A stretch of 64,000 nt of DNA from CAZQSL01 sp964595945 (GTDB lineage Bacteria > UBP15 > UBA6099 > JAJRTR01). Positions 17,537-27,314 of the stretch are shown here, piece after piece. The DNA is taken from NCBI GenBank assembly GCA_964595945.1, contig CAZQSL010000002.1, positions 1 through 64,000 of the forward strand. The letters run 5' to 3'. Within the stretch, counting starts at the first letter, position 1, and every line of letters begins with the position of its first letter. The notes beneath the pieces were generated by a model. It did not search any database. It had not been told where the DNA came from and was given only the letters and a program-made list of their open reading frames with translations. A program made the position numbers and the translations under genes.

Positions 17537-17886
17537 ATTGTTGTGAGTGGGGCTGGCAGGGGGGCGGTGTGTATGCTGTCCTGCCGGCCCGGGCTGACAC
17601 AGTTTTTTGTATCACCCGAAATGATAGCTGCCGGTAAGCATTTTCATCAAATAAAACCATCTTTCCGTCAACATGGTATAATCTGACAGATGTTCAAATC
17701 ATGGTTTTTTGACAACTCATCCATCAAATTTCATATTTGCCTATAAGCATTTCTGGAAATGAAGAACCAACCAGCAGGAGTCACCATGAACCCCATAATG
17801 TCGTATATCGATGAGAAACAGAACATTGTCGCTGTCGATAAATGGGACACTGGTACCGATAGATCATACAAGTATCCGGAGGATTT
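17537..17886. other. Intergenic spacer between ribBA and the UroD-like gene
   Basis: These 350 bases hold no gene I would defend. A short reading frame opens at ATG 17786 behind AGGAG and runs out of frame into the next gene to 18064. It could be a leader peptide, but it has no recognisable sequence. The segment 17600-17760 is AT-rich and would suit a promoter. The Shine-Dalgarno GGAGG of the next gene is at 17878-17882. Confidence 0.4.
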
Positions 17887-18966
17887 ATGGCACGGGAATA
17901 CTATCTCGGACTCGCGGCAAAAGGTCACTGCATGCCTGTGGGTACCGATCTCATACTACAGCAAAAGCCTGATCCGGAAGCGGTGCTGCGTGATGGCGAA
18001 CGCCTCGGGGCAGTCATGGCCGAAGCCGCCGGTTGTTTCGGGACGCCGCTCGCCATTCCGCTAATGGACCTGTCGGTCGAAAAATCGACGATGCTCGAAA
18101 TACTCGGGGTGCCGCCCGGTGATGTCGACTCATACCATTTCACTTCGGCACCAGACGGCGATGTGGCTCAAAAGCTCTTCGAGGGACTTGATACACCTGC
18201 CAATGCTCGGCTGAAGGCCAATGCCGGGGCGATAGCATATATAGCGCGCAACCATCCTGACCTGATCCCCGTGGGCATGTGCATCGGGCCTTTTTCCCTC
18301 GTCACAAAGCTGATTGCCGATCCAATCACGGCCGTATACCTTGCCGGCACTGGACTTTCGGCAACAGATGACGAATCGGTGGCTCTGCTCGAATCAGTCA
18401 TGGAAATGGCAGTCAGCACTGTCATGGCCTCGATACGCATGCAGGCCGCTGCGGGTGCGAAGCTCATATTCATGTGCGAACCCGCCGCCAATACCGTTTA
18501 CATTTCACCCCGCCAGGTGGCGAAGGGCAGTAAGGTGTTCGACCGCTGCGTCATGACGCCCAACCGGCGAGTGAAGGCCGTGATCGACGGACTTGGCATC
18601 GATCTGCTGCTGCATGACTGTGGGGCGCTGATCCCTGATTACATTCGCGAACTCGCTACGCTCCGTCCCGTCATACTCAGCCTCGGCAGTCCCGTTAACC
18701 TGTGGGAAGCGGCGGAGGTGGTGCCGGATGACATCGTGCTGTTTGGCAATCTGCCGACTAAGAAGTTTTACTCTGATAACGAAATTACCGAAGAACAGGT
18801 GTGCGCGATGACAACGGAACTGATCGAGCGCATGAATGCTACGGGCCATCCGTTCATCGTTGGCAGCGAATGTGATGTGCTCAGTGTCCCGGGACATGAA
18901 GATGTGATCATGCGGAAGGTTAACGCGATTGTCACCACATGCGGTTGTAGCGGGCACGCGGGGTAG
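17887..18966 (+). CDS. UroD-family, MtaA-like methyltransferase
   Basis: The 359-residue product belongs to the uroporphyrinogen decarboxylase superfamily but looks like the methylcobamide methyltransferase branch. Useful blocks are GTDLILQQKPDPEAV, TPLAIPLMDLSVEKSTML, PVGMCIGPFSLVTKLIADP, IFMCEPAANTVYISPRQV and LLLHDCGALIPDYI. The H-x-C in that last block plus the C-terminal Cys cluster (VTTCGCSGHAG) would bind the zinc used for thiolate activation. It probably transfers a methyl group between a corrinoid and a thiol, but no corrinoid protein is beside it. The heme-pathway decarboxylase is less likely. GGAGG lies four bases before ATG 17887. Confidence 0.72.
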   Translation: MAREYYLGLAAKGHCMPVGTDLILQQKPDPEAVLRDGERLGAVMAEAAGCFGTPLAIPLMDLSVEKSTMLEILGVPPGDVDSYHFTSAPDGDVAQKLFEGLDTPANARLKANAGAIAYIARNHPDLIPVGMCIGPFSLVTKLIADPITAVYLAGTGLSATDDESVALLESVMEMAVSTVMASIRMQAAAGAKLIFMCEPAANTVYISPRQVAKGSKVFDRCVMTPNRRVKAVIDGLGIDLLLHDCGALIPDYIRELATLRPVILSLGSPVNLWEAAEVVPDDIVLFGNLPTKKFYSDNEITEEQVCAMTTELIERMNATGHPFIVGSECDVLSVPGHEDVIMRKVNAIVTTCGCSGHAG

Positions 18967-19000
18967 TTTGCACTTCCCATACTCATTGTCCGGCAGAAAA

Positions 19001-19044
19001 CGCGCGTGAAGATTTGAGCGGATGTGATATTTGCTTCACGCGCG
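19001..19044. repeat. Perfect 11-bp inverted repeat
   Basis: CGCGCGTGAAG (19001-19011) is repeated inverted as CTTCACGCGCG (19034-19044), with 22 bases between. It sits 34 bases after the UroD-like gene and 62 before the protease start. As RNA it is a strong stem without a T tract on the plus strand, so it may end the upstream message with help or act as a protein-binding site. Confidence 0.6.
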
Positions 19045-19106
19045 GGGGTATACACTCGTGCATATTTGATTCAAAATAATGGTAAGAATATTATTCGGAG
19101 TGACCA

Positions 19107-22100
19107 GTGCGATTACTGAATCGGTTTTCAATATTTGTGGTCATGTTTGCCATAAGTCTGGCGGTGATTGTGCATGGAGCGCCGGCACACAGGGACAGTT
19201 ATGTCGTTGTGCAGCCGGATGGCACGCAGTTCCGCGCGACGACGACCGGTGACGAATATGTCAATCTCACAGTGGCGGAAGATGGCTATCCGGTAAAGCA
19301 GAATCCAGCGACTGGCGCGTGGGAATATGCTGAAACAGATATGGCCGGCGCCTTGCGGCCGAGCGGCAGGGTAGTCGGGCGCGACGTGCCTGATAATATT
19401 CGGATGGTTACACTCCGTGACCTTAAGAGGGCTGCCGGCAGATCGGCGGGCAGGACGATGGTCATGAGAGATTCGGGAGTGCCGTCGCGTGCAGCCTTCA
19501 ACAATGTTGGCGTCCAGCGGGTCCTGGTCATTTTGACGGGATTTTCGGATACGCCCATCACCTCGACCGAAGCGGAGTGGAACGACAGGATTTTCGGTAC
19601 TACCGGGAGCACCCTATACAACTATTACATGGAAAATTCCTTCAATCAACTCGGTCTTCTGCCGGTCAACGAATCATCCGGAACGGCGAACAATGGCATA
19701 GTGTCGGTCACTTTGCCCAGGGTGCATCCCAATACTGCGGACAACACTGGCGAGGCAAACAGGATAATTACCCGCGATGCGATCAATGCGGCGGACGCTT
19801 ATGTGAATTTCGCAACGTACGATACAGATGGCAACGGTTATATCTCCCGAAATGAAATGCACGTAATAGTCGTCGTCGCGGGATATGAGAGAGCGCTGAA
19901 CGGAGGAGGCCCGCCGAGCGTGTGGGCGCATCAATGGTGTCTTTTCGCGAGTGATCCGCCTCCATCTCCGGATGGCAAGACTGTCACGAGTTGCGGCCAT
20001 GACGGCGGGTATATGCAGGTCGGCGAACTTCACAGCTACGAGCCCAACCCGGCGATTATTGCCACTGTCGGCATCATAGCTCATGAAATGGGGCATGATC
20101 TCGGGCTTCCCGACCTTTATGATACCGATCTTTCCTCAAATGGAGTAGGCGGCTGGAGCCTGATGGCGAGCGGATCATGGGGGGCAGTGCTTGCGGGTGG
20201 CGACAGGCCTGTCCATCTCGACGCATGGTGCAAGAGTATCGAGGGCTGGGTGCCGGGTGCCGGCGTACAGCAGATCACGGCCACGGCTGTCAACAAAAAC
20301 ATGCAGATATACAATGAGATATTCCGGCTCCTCGACAATCCCAATGGCCCGGAAATGGAAGGCACGGGCGAGTACTTCCTGATCGAAGGCCGAAAGCGGG
20401 GCATGTATTTCGAACAGGCGTTGCCGGGCGAGGGTATGCTGATATGGCATATCGACGAAACCCGGGCAGACAATGATAACGAGAATCGCAAACTTGTCGA
20501 TCTCGAAGAAGCGGCAGGAGTGCAGAATCTCGATACCGGCATGAGTAGTGGCGATGCGGACGATATGTTTTATCCTGGAAACAACACTGTTTTCGGCAGT
20601 GTCTCTACTCCGGACAGCAATCTGTATTCAGGAGCTGCCAGCATGGTTGGCGTTAGCGGCATTTCCGCCATTTTTACTTCAGGCGGCGAATTTATCAGCG
20701 CGACTTATACAGTAATCCTGCCTGACACGACACCACCGGATGTGCCGCAACTGCTCTCGCCAGACAATGCGGCGCTTACCAACGACAACACTCCGGCACT
20801 TGACTGGACTGACGTTGCCGATCCAAGCGGCGTATATTATGTATTGCTTGCCGATACCGATCCGTCCTTTGCTTCGCCGGATATCGATGAGACGATTGTC
20901 ACCTCCGGGTATGTGCCGGCAACCGCGCTCCCTGACGGCACGTATTACTGGAAGGTCAAGGCTGTCGACGAGGCTGGCAATTCGAGTGCTTATACAGCCG
21001 CGAGGACGGTGGTCATCGATGCGACCGCCCCATTGTTTACCATAACGGATGGTGTCAACGCATCGTACAATGCCTCAGACACGATCACTGTCACGGTATC
21101 GGATGGCGCCGGATCGGGGGCGGGCGCGATTACCTACTTTGCGTATTCGCTCGATTCGGCGTGCGGCGCCGCCGACAACTTTGCAAATACCGGCCTTTCA
21201 GTGACGGTCGCCACCACATATTCGGGCTACATTTGCTTCAGAAACACCGATGTCGCCGGCAACACCGGCTACAGTGCCGCCATCGGCAAACTCAAGGTCG
21301 ACACGGACCCGCCGGCCATGCCTGACTTGCTCACTCCCGGCGACGGCGTGGCCACGTCAGACAATACTCCATTCTTCGACTGGTCGGCCGTGATCGATTC
21401 GAGCGGCGTGACTTATTATTTACTGATCGATGACAGTCCTGATTTTTCCTCTCCAGTTGCCGAGCTGACGCCGACTCCATCTTCTTATACGCCTGCTTCG
21501 CCGTTGGGTGATGGCACTTACTACTGGAAGGTCAAAGCTGTCGACCGCGCGGGGAATCCTGGCGGCTACTCAGCCACCCGCACGGTCACTATCGACTCCA
21601 CCGCGCCGGTATTTGCCATCAGTGACGGTGCGGACGCCTCATGGAACACTTCCGATACGGTCACGGTCTCAGTGTCGGACGGGACAGGGACGGGGATCGG
21701 TACTACTTATTATGCGTTTTCCGATGACTCGACATGTGATTCGTACGATAGTTATACCAGCACGGGACTGACCGTAACAGTGGCTTCCGACTACTCGGGA
21801 TACATCTGTTTTACCAACATGGACGCAGTAGGGAATACTGGGTATTCAGAGGCGATCGGACCATTGCATGTTGACGTTACACTTCCAGCCATGCCCGCCC
21901 CGGTGTCTCCGGGAGACGGAGTGGTGACATTCAGCAATACGCCAACCTTTGACTGGGCTGACGTGACAGACACAAGTGGTGTCACATACACCATCGCCAT
22001 CGACGACCAGCAGGACTTCGAGTCGCTCATTGTTGATCAGACAGTCTCCGCATCGTCTTATATCCAAACGGAGCCTCTCGCAGACGGGGTCTACTACTGG

Positions 22101-23828
22101 ATCGTCAAGACAACTGATGGCGCCGGGAATTCGAGTGAGTGGTCATCAATCCGTTCGTTAACGGTGCAATATCAGGCAGGGCCGACGCCTCCCGGCCCCG
22201 TAGTATCTTTCACGGCCACTCCCTATGATTCGCATGCAAGACTAATTTGGTCAAATCCCGCCGATTCGGATTTCTCCGGGGTAGTCATCCTGCGCTCCAC
22301 GACCGGTTTCGCGGCTACTCATACCGAAGGGGTAGTCGTATTCGACGGAGACGGCGAATCCACATACGATATGGACCTTATTAATTACACCACATATCAT
22401 TACACCGCCTTCGCCTATGACACGGAAGGCACTTATTCCGCCATTGCCGCGACTGCTACGGCAACGCCAGTCGACCTCACGCCGCCAGCATCAGTGTCAT
22501 CATTCGAAGCAATGTCGCTTGACTCTTCAGTAGCCCTCTCATGGGTGAATCCGGCAGACCCGGATTTTTCCCACGTTATCATTCAGCGTTCGACCACCGA
22601 CTATATAGGGAGTTCTACCGAAGTCACTAATGTCTATACAGGATCTCAGACCAGTTATACTGACACGGAACTGGTCAACAATACGATCTATTATTATTCA
22701 ATTTTTACTTGCGATACCAGAGGAAATTGTTCGACATTGCCGGAAACGACTATTGCCATGCCGGTCGACACCACGCCTCCAGATGTCGTTAGTTCATTTA
22801 CCATCACTCCGGCAGAGTCTTCATTTTCGATGCAATGGATCAATCCGTCAGCGGATGATTTTTCAGGAGTCGTAATTCAGCGATCTATAACGGATTTCCC
22901 GGCCACACACTATGCCGGAAACAATGTATATACAGGCATGTCCGAGTCGTTTGTCGATACTGGTATTTCTGCCGGGACAACTTACTATTATTCTATTTTT
23001 TCATATGATTCCTCAGGCAACTATTCGCTACCGGCGACAGGCACTGCTTCGCTGACGGATACGATCGCGCCCGATCCGGTCACGGCCTTCGCAGCAGAAG
23101 GCAGTTCCCACGAAATAGATTTCAGTTGGGTCAACCCGATCGACAGTGATTACAAAGAGACAAGGATAGCGATGGCCACGGACACATGGCCATCCGCGCC
23201 GACTCAGGAAAACACCATCTATTCCGGTAATGGCGACAGTGTTGTACTGGACGACACATGGATCGAAAACAATGTCACCTATTACTTCACGGCATTTGCA
23301 GTGGACAACAGCGGCAATGTCTCGACAGGCGCCACTGCGACCGCAGTGCCATTTTCCATGACGCTTGAATTGCAGTCGGGATGGAATCTTGTCGGCGTAC
23401 CGCTGAACGATGCCACGATCTCGCTCATTTCCACGTCAGCCGAGGACAGATTCGAAATATTCCTGCTTCCCGACTACACGCCCCTGTCAAAAACGACTGC
23501 CATATCGCTCAATCTTTCAGGCGCATACATGGTCTACTCGGAGAGGCGGATCGCAGGACAAATCACGGGCGCTCCCACGGGTTTATCGACTACTCAGTAT
23601 GGATTCGCTACTGGCTGGAATGTATTCTCTTTGCCATTCAGTTCGTCCGTAATATACAACACATCGCATTTTACGCTCAGATGCGGCGGCGTTTCGACAC
23701 CTTTGCCCGATATCTATTCGTACGAAGACGGCTTATATCAGAAAATCGTTTCCGGAGGTGTCCTGATCCCGTGGCGAGCCTATTGGGCGAAGTCGTCTTC
23801 CGCCTGCATCCTGTCAGTGACCAAGTGA
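19107..23828 (+). CDS. Secreted M6-family metalloprotease with Fn3-like repeats
   Basis: This 1573-residue exported protein starts at GTG 19107 with CGGAG six bases upstream. A signal peptide covers about residues 1-25. The catalytic part, to about 530, has the zinc motif HEMGHDLGLPD at 326-336, followed by SLMASGSWG as in immune-inhibitor-A-type M6 peptidases. It also has a calcium loop DTDGNGYISRNE at 239-250. Residues about 535-1400 are two sets of beta-sandwich repeats. Three share DNTPFFDWS / DGTYYWKVKAVD / GNSSAY. The others share ALSWVNPADPDFS / IQRSTTD / YYYSIF. The end (1424 on) has GWNLVGVPL and GWNVFSLPF ... YWAKS, a C-terminal module seen in cell-surface proteins. It is likely a surface or secreted protein-degrading enzyme. 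Confidence 0.87.
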   Translation: MRLLNRFSIFVVMFAISLAVIVHGAPAHRDSYVVVQPDGTQFRATTTGDEYVNLTVAEDGYPVKQNPATGAWEYAETDMAGALRPSGRVVGRDVPDNIRMVTLRDLKRAAGRSAGRTMVMRDSGVPSRAAFNNVGVQRVLVILTGFSDTPITSTEAEWNDRIFGTTGSTLYNYYMENSFNQLGLLPVNESSGTANNGIVSVTLPRVHPNTADNTGEANRIITRDAINAADAYVNFATYDTDGNGYISRNEMHVIVVVAGYERALNGGGPPSVWAHQWCLFASDPPPSPDGKTVTSCGHDGGYMQVGELHSYEPNPAIIATVGIIAHEMGHDLGLPDLYDTDLSSNGVGGWSLMASGSWGAVLAGGDRPVHLDAWCKSIEGWVPGAGVQQITATAVNKNMQIYNEIFRLLDNPNGPEMEGTGEYFLIEGRKRGMYFEQALPGEGMLIWHIDETRADNDNENRKLVDLEEAAGVQNLDTGMSSGDADDMFYPGNNTVFGSVSTPDSNLYSGAASMVGVSGISAIFTSGGEFISATYTVILPDTTPPDVPQLLSPDNAALTNDNTPALDWTDVADPSGVYYVLLADTDPSFASPDIDETIVTSGYVPATALPDGTYYWKVKAVDEAGNSSAYTAARTVVIDATAPLFTITDGVNASYNASDTITVTVSDGAGSGAGAITYFAYSLDSACGAADNFANTGLSVTVATTYSGYICFRNTDVAGNTGYSAAIGKLKVDTDPPAMPDLLTPGDGVATSDNTPFFDWSAVIDSSGVTYYLLIDDSPDFSSPVAELTPTPSSYTPASPLGDGTYYWKVKAVDRAGNPGGYSATRTVTIDSTAPVFAISDGADASWNTSDTVTVSVSDGTGTGIGTTYYAFSDDSTCDSYDSYTSTGLTVTVASDYSGYICFTNMDAVGNTGYSEAIGPLHVDVTLPAMPAPVSPGDGVVTFSNTPTFDWADVTDTSGVTYTIAIDDQQDFESLIVDQTVSASSYIQTEPLADGVYYWIVKTTDGAGNSSEWSSIRSLTVQYQAGPTPPGPVVSFTATPYDSHARLIWSNPADSDFSGVVILRSTTGFAATHTEGVVVFDGDGESTYDMDLINYTTYHYTAFAYDTEGTYSAIAATATATPVDLTPPASVSSFEAMSLDSSVALSWVNPADPDFSHVIIQRSTTDYIGSSTEVTNVYTGSQTSYTDTELVNNTIYYYSIFTCDTRGNCSTLPETTIAMPVDTTPPDVVSSFTITPAESSFSMQWINPSADDFSGVVIQRSITDFPATHYAGNNVYTGMSESFVDTGISAGTTYYYSIFSYDSSGNYSLPATGTASLTDTIAPDPVTAFAAEGSSHEIDFSWVNPIDSDYKETRIAMATDTWPSAPTQENTIYSGNGDSVVLDDTWIENNVTYYFTAFAVDNSGNVSTGATATAVPFSMTLELQSGWNLVGVPLNDATISLISTSAEDRFEIFLLPDYTPLSKTTAISLNLSGAYMVYSERRIAGQITGAPTGLSTTQYGFATGWNVFSLPFSSSVIYNTSHFTLRCGGVSTPLPDIYSYEDGLYQKIVSGGVLIPWRAYWAKSSSACILSVTK

Positions 23829-23849
23829 AGTGTGTAATAAAACAATGCG

Positions 23850-24911
23850 CTATTTGTCTTTGCCGTCCGTGAGCCATGCAAGACTGAAACGAACGAATGT
23901 GATTTTTTCCCAATACTGCGTCACACCGTTTTCATAGAACAGGCCGATCTGTCCGTCCGGCAGCAGGACCATGTCGGAGTATCCCGATTTCCCAGGGTCA
24001 ATCAGCTTCGCGACTGGCCATGTCGCGGTTTCGTCATAACTGAGGCGGACTGTCATATTTATGCGGAATTTATCGGCCGGATTTGAAAACAGAACCCTGT
24101 TAACTCCACCGGATTTTTCAGTCGAATAACGTAGCGTGCTGCCCTCACAGACTGGTTCGACAAGGGTTTTGTCGAATGACATTTTGCCCCATGTTTCACC
24201 CCTGTCGGTACTGATTGCCCATGCGCGTTTGCCTTTGAAATAATTGTTGCGCATATTCATGTAGATCGAGCCGTCGGCGAGTTCGAGCGCGGTTGATTCA
24301 TCGGTTTCACGTGGTAGAGATGATCCGACGTGCCACGTGGCGCCGTGGTCGTCGCTGTAAACAGCCTGTGCGTACATGATGCGTTTCTCCGAATGGTCGG
24401 CAGGTGCGAGCAGCCGTCCGTCCTGAAGCTGGATGCCGTGGCCGGGGCCGAAGGCATACCATTCCCACCCCGGCTTTTTGACAGATGACGTAATGTCCAC
24501 CGGTACTGACCACGTGAGTCCGTCGTCACTGCTGCGGGTGACGTGGGCGGTTTTGTTGTCGATAGTGAAGGGCAGGATGATATCGCCGGTGTCGCGATCG
24601 ACAATTGGTGCGGGATTGCCGACAGTGTGAGTACCGTAGTCGTATATCATGATGGGATCGCCCCATGTGTTGCCGTTGTCAGTACTGCGTCGCAGCATGA
24701 GGTCGATGTCGCCGGCATCGGCGGGGCCGTTTTTGCGGGCTTCGATAATGGCGAGCACGGTGCCCTTAGTCGTGACGGCTGCGGCGGGGATGCGATATGA
24801 TTTATAGCCGTTGTAACCCTCGAAAAACACATCGGTGCGAAAAGGCTCAGTCGCGCGGGCTGCTATTGCGGTTGTAAGCATGACGGTTGCTGCGAGGATG
24901 AATCGTTTCAT
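23850..24911 (-). CDS. Secreted sialidase (GH33-like, BNR repeats)
   Basis: The 353-residue product has a signal peptide (MKRFILAATVMLTTAIAARA) and a six-bladed propeller typical of sialidases. The YRIPA motif with the first arginine of the triad is near residue 40. Four Asp boxes are visible: STDNGNTW, SSDDGLTW, SDDHGATW and STDRGETW. The later ESTALELADGS and GKSGYSDMVLLPDG blocks carry the expected catalytic Glu and Tyr. It would release terminal sialic acid from glycans outside the cytoplasm. No sialic-acid catabolic genes are nearby, so released sugar may not be the food. The gene converges on the M6 protease gene with only 21 bases between the stops. Confidence 0.88.
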   Translation of the reverse strand: MKRFILAATVMLTTAIAARATEPFRTDVFFEGYNGYKSYRIPAAAVTTKGTVLAIIEARKNGPADAGDIDLMLRRSTDNGNTWGDPIMIYDYGTHTVGNPAPIVDRDTGDIILPFTIDNKTAHVTRSSDDGLTWSVPVDITSSVKKPGWEWYAFGPGHGIQLQDGRLLAPADHSEKRIMYAQAVYSDDHGATWHVGSSLPRETDESTALELADGSIYMNMRNNYFKGKRAWAISTDRGETWGKMSFDKTLVEPVCEGSTLRYSTEKSGGVNRVLFSNPADKFRINMTVRLSYDETATWPVAKLIDPGKSGYSDMVLLPDGQIGLFYENGVTQYWEKITFVRFSLAWLTDGKDK

Positions 24912-24994
24912 GCGGTGCCTCCGGTATGGTTTTGCGAACGATGTTTAACATGATTCTATCATGTGCCGGGGCGCGGGGAAAGAGATGAGACAAA

Positions 24995-25023
24995 CGAAAA
25001 GAGCCGCCTTTACAGGGCGGCTC
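24995..25023 (-). terminator. Intrinsic terminator of guaA-hpt
   Basis: On the minus strand GAGCCGCC (25023-25016) pairs with GGCGGCTC (25008-25001) across a seven-base loop, followed by TTTTCGTTT. It lies 30 bases after the hpt stop. The stem is the same sequence as that of the hairpin at 39398-39437. Confidence 0.85.
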
Positions 25024-25053
25024 CGAGGGGTATTGGCGGTAGCGCGGGGCACA

Positions 25054-25614
25054 TTATTCGAGTGCATATATGGATTTGAGATTTCGGTATTTCTGGTTGA
25101 AGTCAAGTCCGTATCCTACGACGAAATCGTCGTTGACCTCGAATCCGTTATAGTCGACGCGGACATCGACTTCGCGGCGGTATGGGCGGTCGAGGAGAGT
25201 GCAGACCTTGAGACTGGTGACATTGCGGTACATGAGGTTGTTGACGAGATAGTGGAGAGTGAGGCCCGAGTCGATGATGTCTTCGATGATGAGGACATGT
25301 TTGCTTTCGATGGGGACATCAAGGTCTTTGATGATGCGGACAACGCCTGAGGATTTTGTGGCTGCGCCGTAGCTTGAGATGGCCATGAAGTCATAGCTGA
25401 CGGGGACGGTGATTTCGCGGAGGATGTCAGCCATGAAGACGAACGCGCCCTTGAGGACGCCCACGCAGAAGATTTCCTTGCCTTCGTAATCTCTGGAGAT
25501 TTCTTTGGCGAGGCGTTTTACTGTTTTCTGGATGTCTTTTTCCGAGTATACGAGGCGGAGAGCCGAAAGGCTACTCCCACTCGATGGTGCCGGGGGGTTT
25601 GCTTGTGATGTCAT
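25054..25614 (-). CDS. hpt: Hypoxanthine phosphoribosyltransferase
   Basis: The 186-residue product salvages hypoxanthine (and usually guanine) with PRPP to IMP/GMP. It has [20 protein letters not shown], the flexible-loop region [14 protein letters not shown], the PRPP motif [14 protein letters not shown], and the [18 protein letters not shown] base-binding end. The only in-frame start is ATG 25614, which lies inside the last codons of guaA, so the genes overlap by 44 bases. The first 20 residues ([13 protein letters not shown]) are low complexity and not conserved in the family, so initiation at a non-standard codon further in is possible. The pairing with guaA makes purine-nucleotide sense. 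Confidence 0.93.
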   Translation of the reverse strand: MTSQANPPAPSSGSSLSALRLVYSEKDIQKTVKRLAKEISRDYEGKEIFCVGVLKGAFVFMADILREITVPVSYDFMAISSYGAATKSSGVVRIIKDLDVPIESKHVLIIEDIIDSGLTLHYLVNNLMYRNVTSLKVCTLLDRPYRREVDVRVDYNGFEVNDDFVVGYGLDFNQKYRNLKSIYALE

Positions 25615-27139
25615 AGACGACTCGGTTAACTCCTTTCACTTCATTGACAATGCGGTTCGCCATTTTTTCGAGCAGGTCATAGTCGAATCTTACCCAGTCG
25701 GCGGTCATGCCGTCCTGGCTGGTGACTGCGCGGATGATGATGGGATAGGCGTATGTGCGGTGGTCGCCCATGACGCCCACACTGCGGATTGCGGGCAGTA
25801 CGGCGAAAGATTGCCAGATGTCATACTGGAGATTTGCGTTCCAGATTTCCTGGCGCACGATCTCGTCTGCTTCCTGTAGTATGAAAACTCTATCTCTGGT
25901 TACGGGGCCGATGATGCGGATTGCGAGTCCCGGGCCGGGGAAGGGTTGGCGCCAGGCGATTTCGCGGGGGATGCCGAGTTCGGCGCAGAGTGCGCGGACT
26001 TCATCCTTGAAGAGAAGGCGGAGGGGTTCGATGAGGTCGAACTGCATATCTTTGGGCAGTCCGCCGACGTTGTGGTGCGATTTGATTTTATGGGATTTGC
26101 CTGTGCCTGACGATATGCTCTCGATGACGTCGGGGTAGAGTGTGCCTTGTGCGAGGAAGTCGAAGTCGCCGATTTTTCGGGCTTCTTCTTCGAAGACGCG
26201 TATGAATTCATGGCCGATGATGCGGCGTTTTTTTTCGGGGTCGGAGACGCGTTCGAGTTTTTTGAGAAATCGTTCGCTCGCGTCGATGTGGATGAGGTTC
26301 ATCCTGAATGACTGCTGAAATGTTTCGACGACGGTGGCGGCTTCGTTTTTGCGGAGCATGCCGTGATCGACGAACATGCAGGTGAGGCGGGGGCCGATGG
26401 CTTTGTGGATGAGGACTGCCGTGGCTGCCGAGTCGACGCCGCCGCTGAGGGCGCAGAGGACTTTGCCGGTTTCGCCGACCTGTTCGCGGATGCGCTTGAC
26501 GGCGATTTCGAGGTAGTTGCCCATCGTCCATTCGCCCTTGCATTTGCAGGCTTTGATGACGAAGTTGCGGATGAGCTCGATGCCCCATGGGGTGTGTACG
26601 ACTTCGGGGTGGAACTGGACGCCGTACATGCGTTGTTCGTTATTTTCGATAGCTGCGACCGGGCAGTTTTTTGTGCGCGCGGTGATTTCGAATCCGGGCG
26701 GCGGCGTATCGACATAGTCGCCGTGGCTCATCCAGCAGATGAGTTGGGGGTTGAGGGAGTCGAAGAGGAGATTGTGAGAGACGACTTTCATCTCGGTGCG
26801 TCCGAATTCCCTTTTTTCGGTGCCCTGCACGACTCCGCCCATGATCATGCTCATTAGGTGGAGGCCGTAACAGATGCCGAGTACGGGGATGCCGAGGTGC
26901 ATTATCGCGGGGTCGATGTGGGGGGCATCTTTTTCGTAGACGCTTGCGGGGCCGCCCGAGAGCACTATGCCTTTGGGGTTGATTTGTTTGATTTCCTCGA
27001 CAGTGATCGTTGCCGGGTGGATTTCGCAGTAGACGTTGCACTCGCGGATGCGGCGGGCGATGAGCTGGTTGTACTGTGCCCCGAAGTCGAGGATTATGAT
27101 GCGTTCTTTTATGCCTTCGGTTTCACTGGACTTGGCCAT
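25571..27139 (-). CDS. guaA: GMP synthase (glutamine-hydrolysing)
   Basis: The 522-residue length is normal. The N-terminal class I amidotransferase has [13 protein letters not shown], the nucleophile C90 in [10 protein letters not shown], and [10 protein letters not shown] with the catalytic His. The ATP-pyrophosphatase domain has [18 protein letters not shown] and [12 protein letters not shown]. The C-terminal dimerisation domain ends with PPGTIEWE, the usual last residues. It converts XMP to GMP with glutamine and ATP in the cytoplasm. The stop overlaps the hpt start. The gene is divergent from the lptC-like gene across 175 bases. The visible evidence leaves little doubt. Confidence 0.98.
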   Translation of the reverse strand: MAKSSETEGIKERIIILDFGAQYNQLIARRIRECNVYCEIHPATITVEEIKQINPKGIVLSGGPASVYEKDAPHIDPAIMHLGIPVLGICYGLHLMSMIMGGVVQGTEKREFGRTEMKVVSHNLLFDSLNPQLICWMSHGDYVDTPPPGFEITARTKNCPVAAIENNEQRMYGVQFHPEVVHTPWGIELIRNFVIKACKCKGEWTMGNYLEIAVKRIREQVGETGKVLCALSGGVDSAATAVLIHKAIGPRLTCMFVDHGMLRKNEAATVVETFQQSFRMNLIHIDASERFLKKLERVSDPEKKRRIIGHEFIRVFEEEARKIGDFDFLAQGTLYPDVIESISSGTGKSHKIKSHHNVGGLPKDMQFDLIEPLRLLFKDEVRALCAELGIPREIAWRQPFPGPGLAIRIIGPVTRDRVFILQEADEIVRQEIWNANLQYDIWQSFAVLPAIRSVGVMGDHRTYAYPIIIRAVTSQDGMTADWVRFDYDLLEKMANRIVNEVKGVNRVVYDITSKPPGTIEWE

Positions 27140-27255
27140 GCTGTAATGTCCTGTATCCTTTCAGATCGGATTCTGCCTGATCAAAGCTGAATTTTAGCAA
27201 CTGTGCCAATATATGTAAACATACATCCTCAAATCACGGTGTGTGTGCACGGGTT

Positions 27256-27284
27256 TTGAATTTTGTGGAGAATTCATCAATAAT
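27256..27284 (+). promoter_or_regulatory. Promoter of the lptC-like operon
   Basis: TTGAAT (27256-27261), a 17-base spacer and AATAAT (27279-27284) lie 31 bases before the ATG at 27315. It may drive the long plus-strand run that follows, since most later gaps are under 40 bases. Confidence 0.45.
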
Positions 27285-27314
27285 ATATGAGAATGCTGAA
27301 AGGCGCTTTTTGGT

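Noticed and set aside
19066..19094. TTGATT-17-TATTAT promoter before the M6 protease
   Set aside because: The transcript would start near 19101 and would lack the Shine-Dalgarno at about 19096 for the GTG at 19107.
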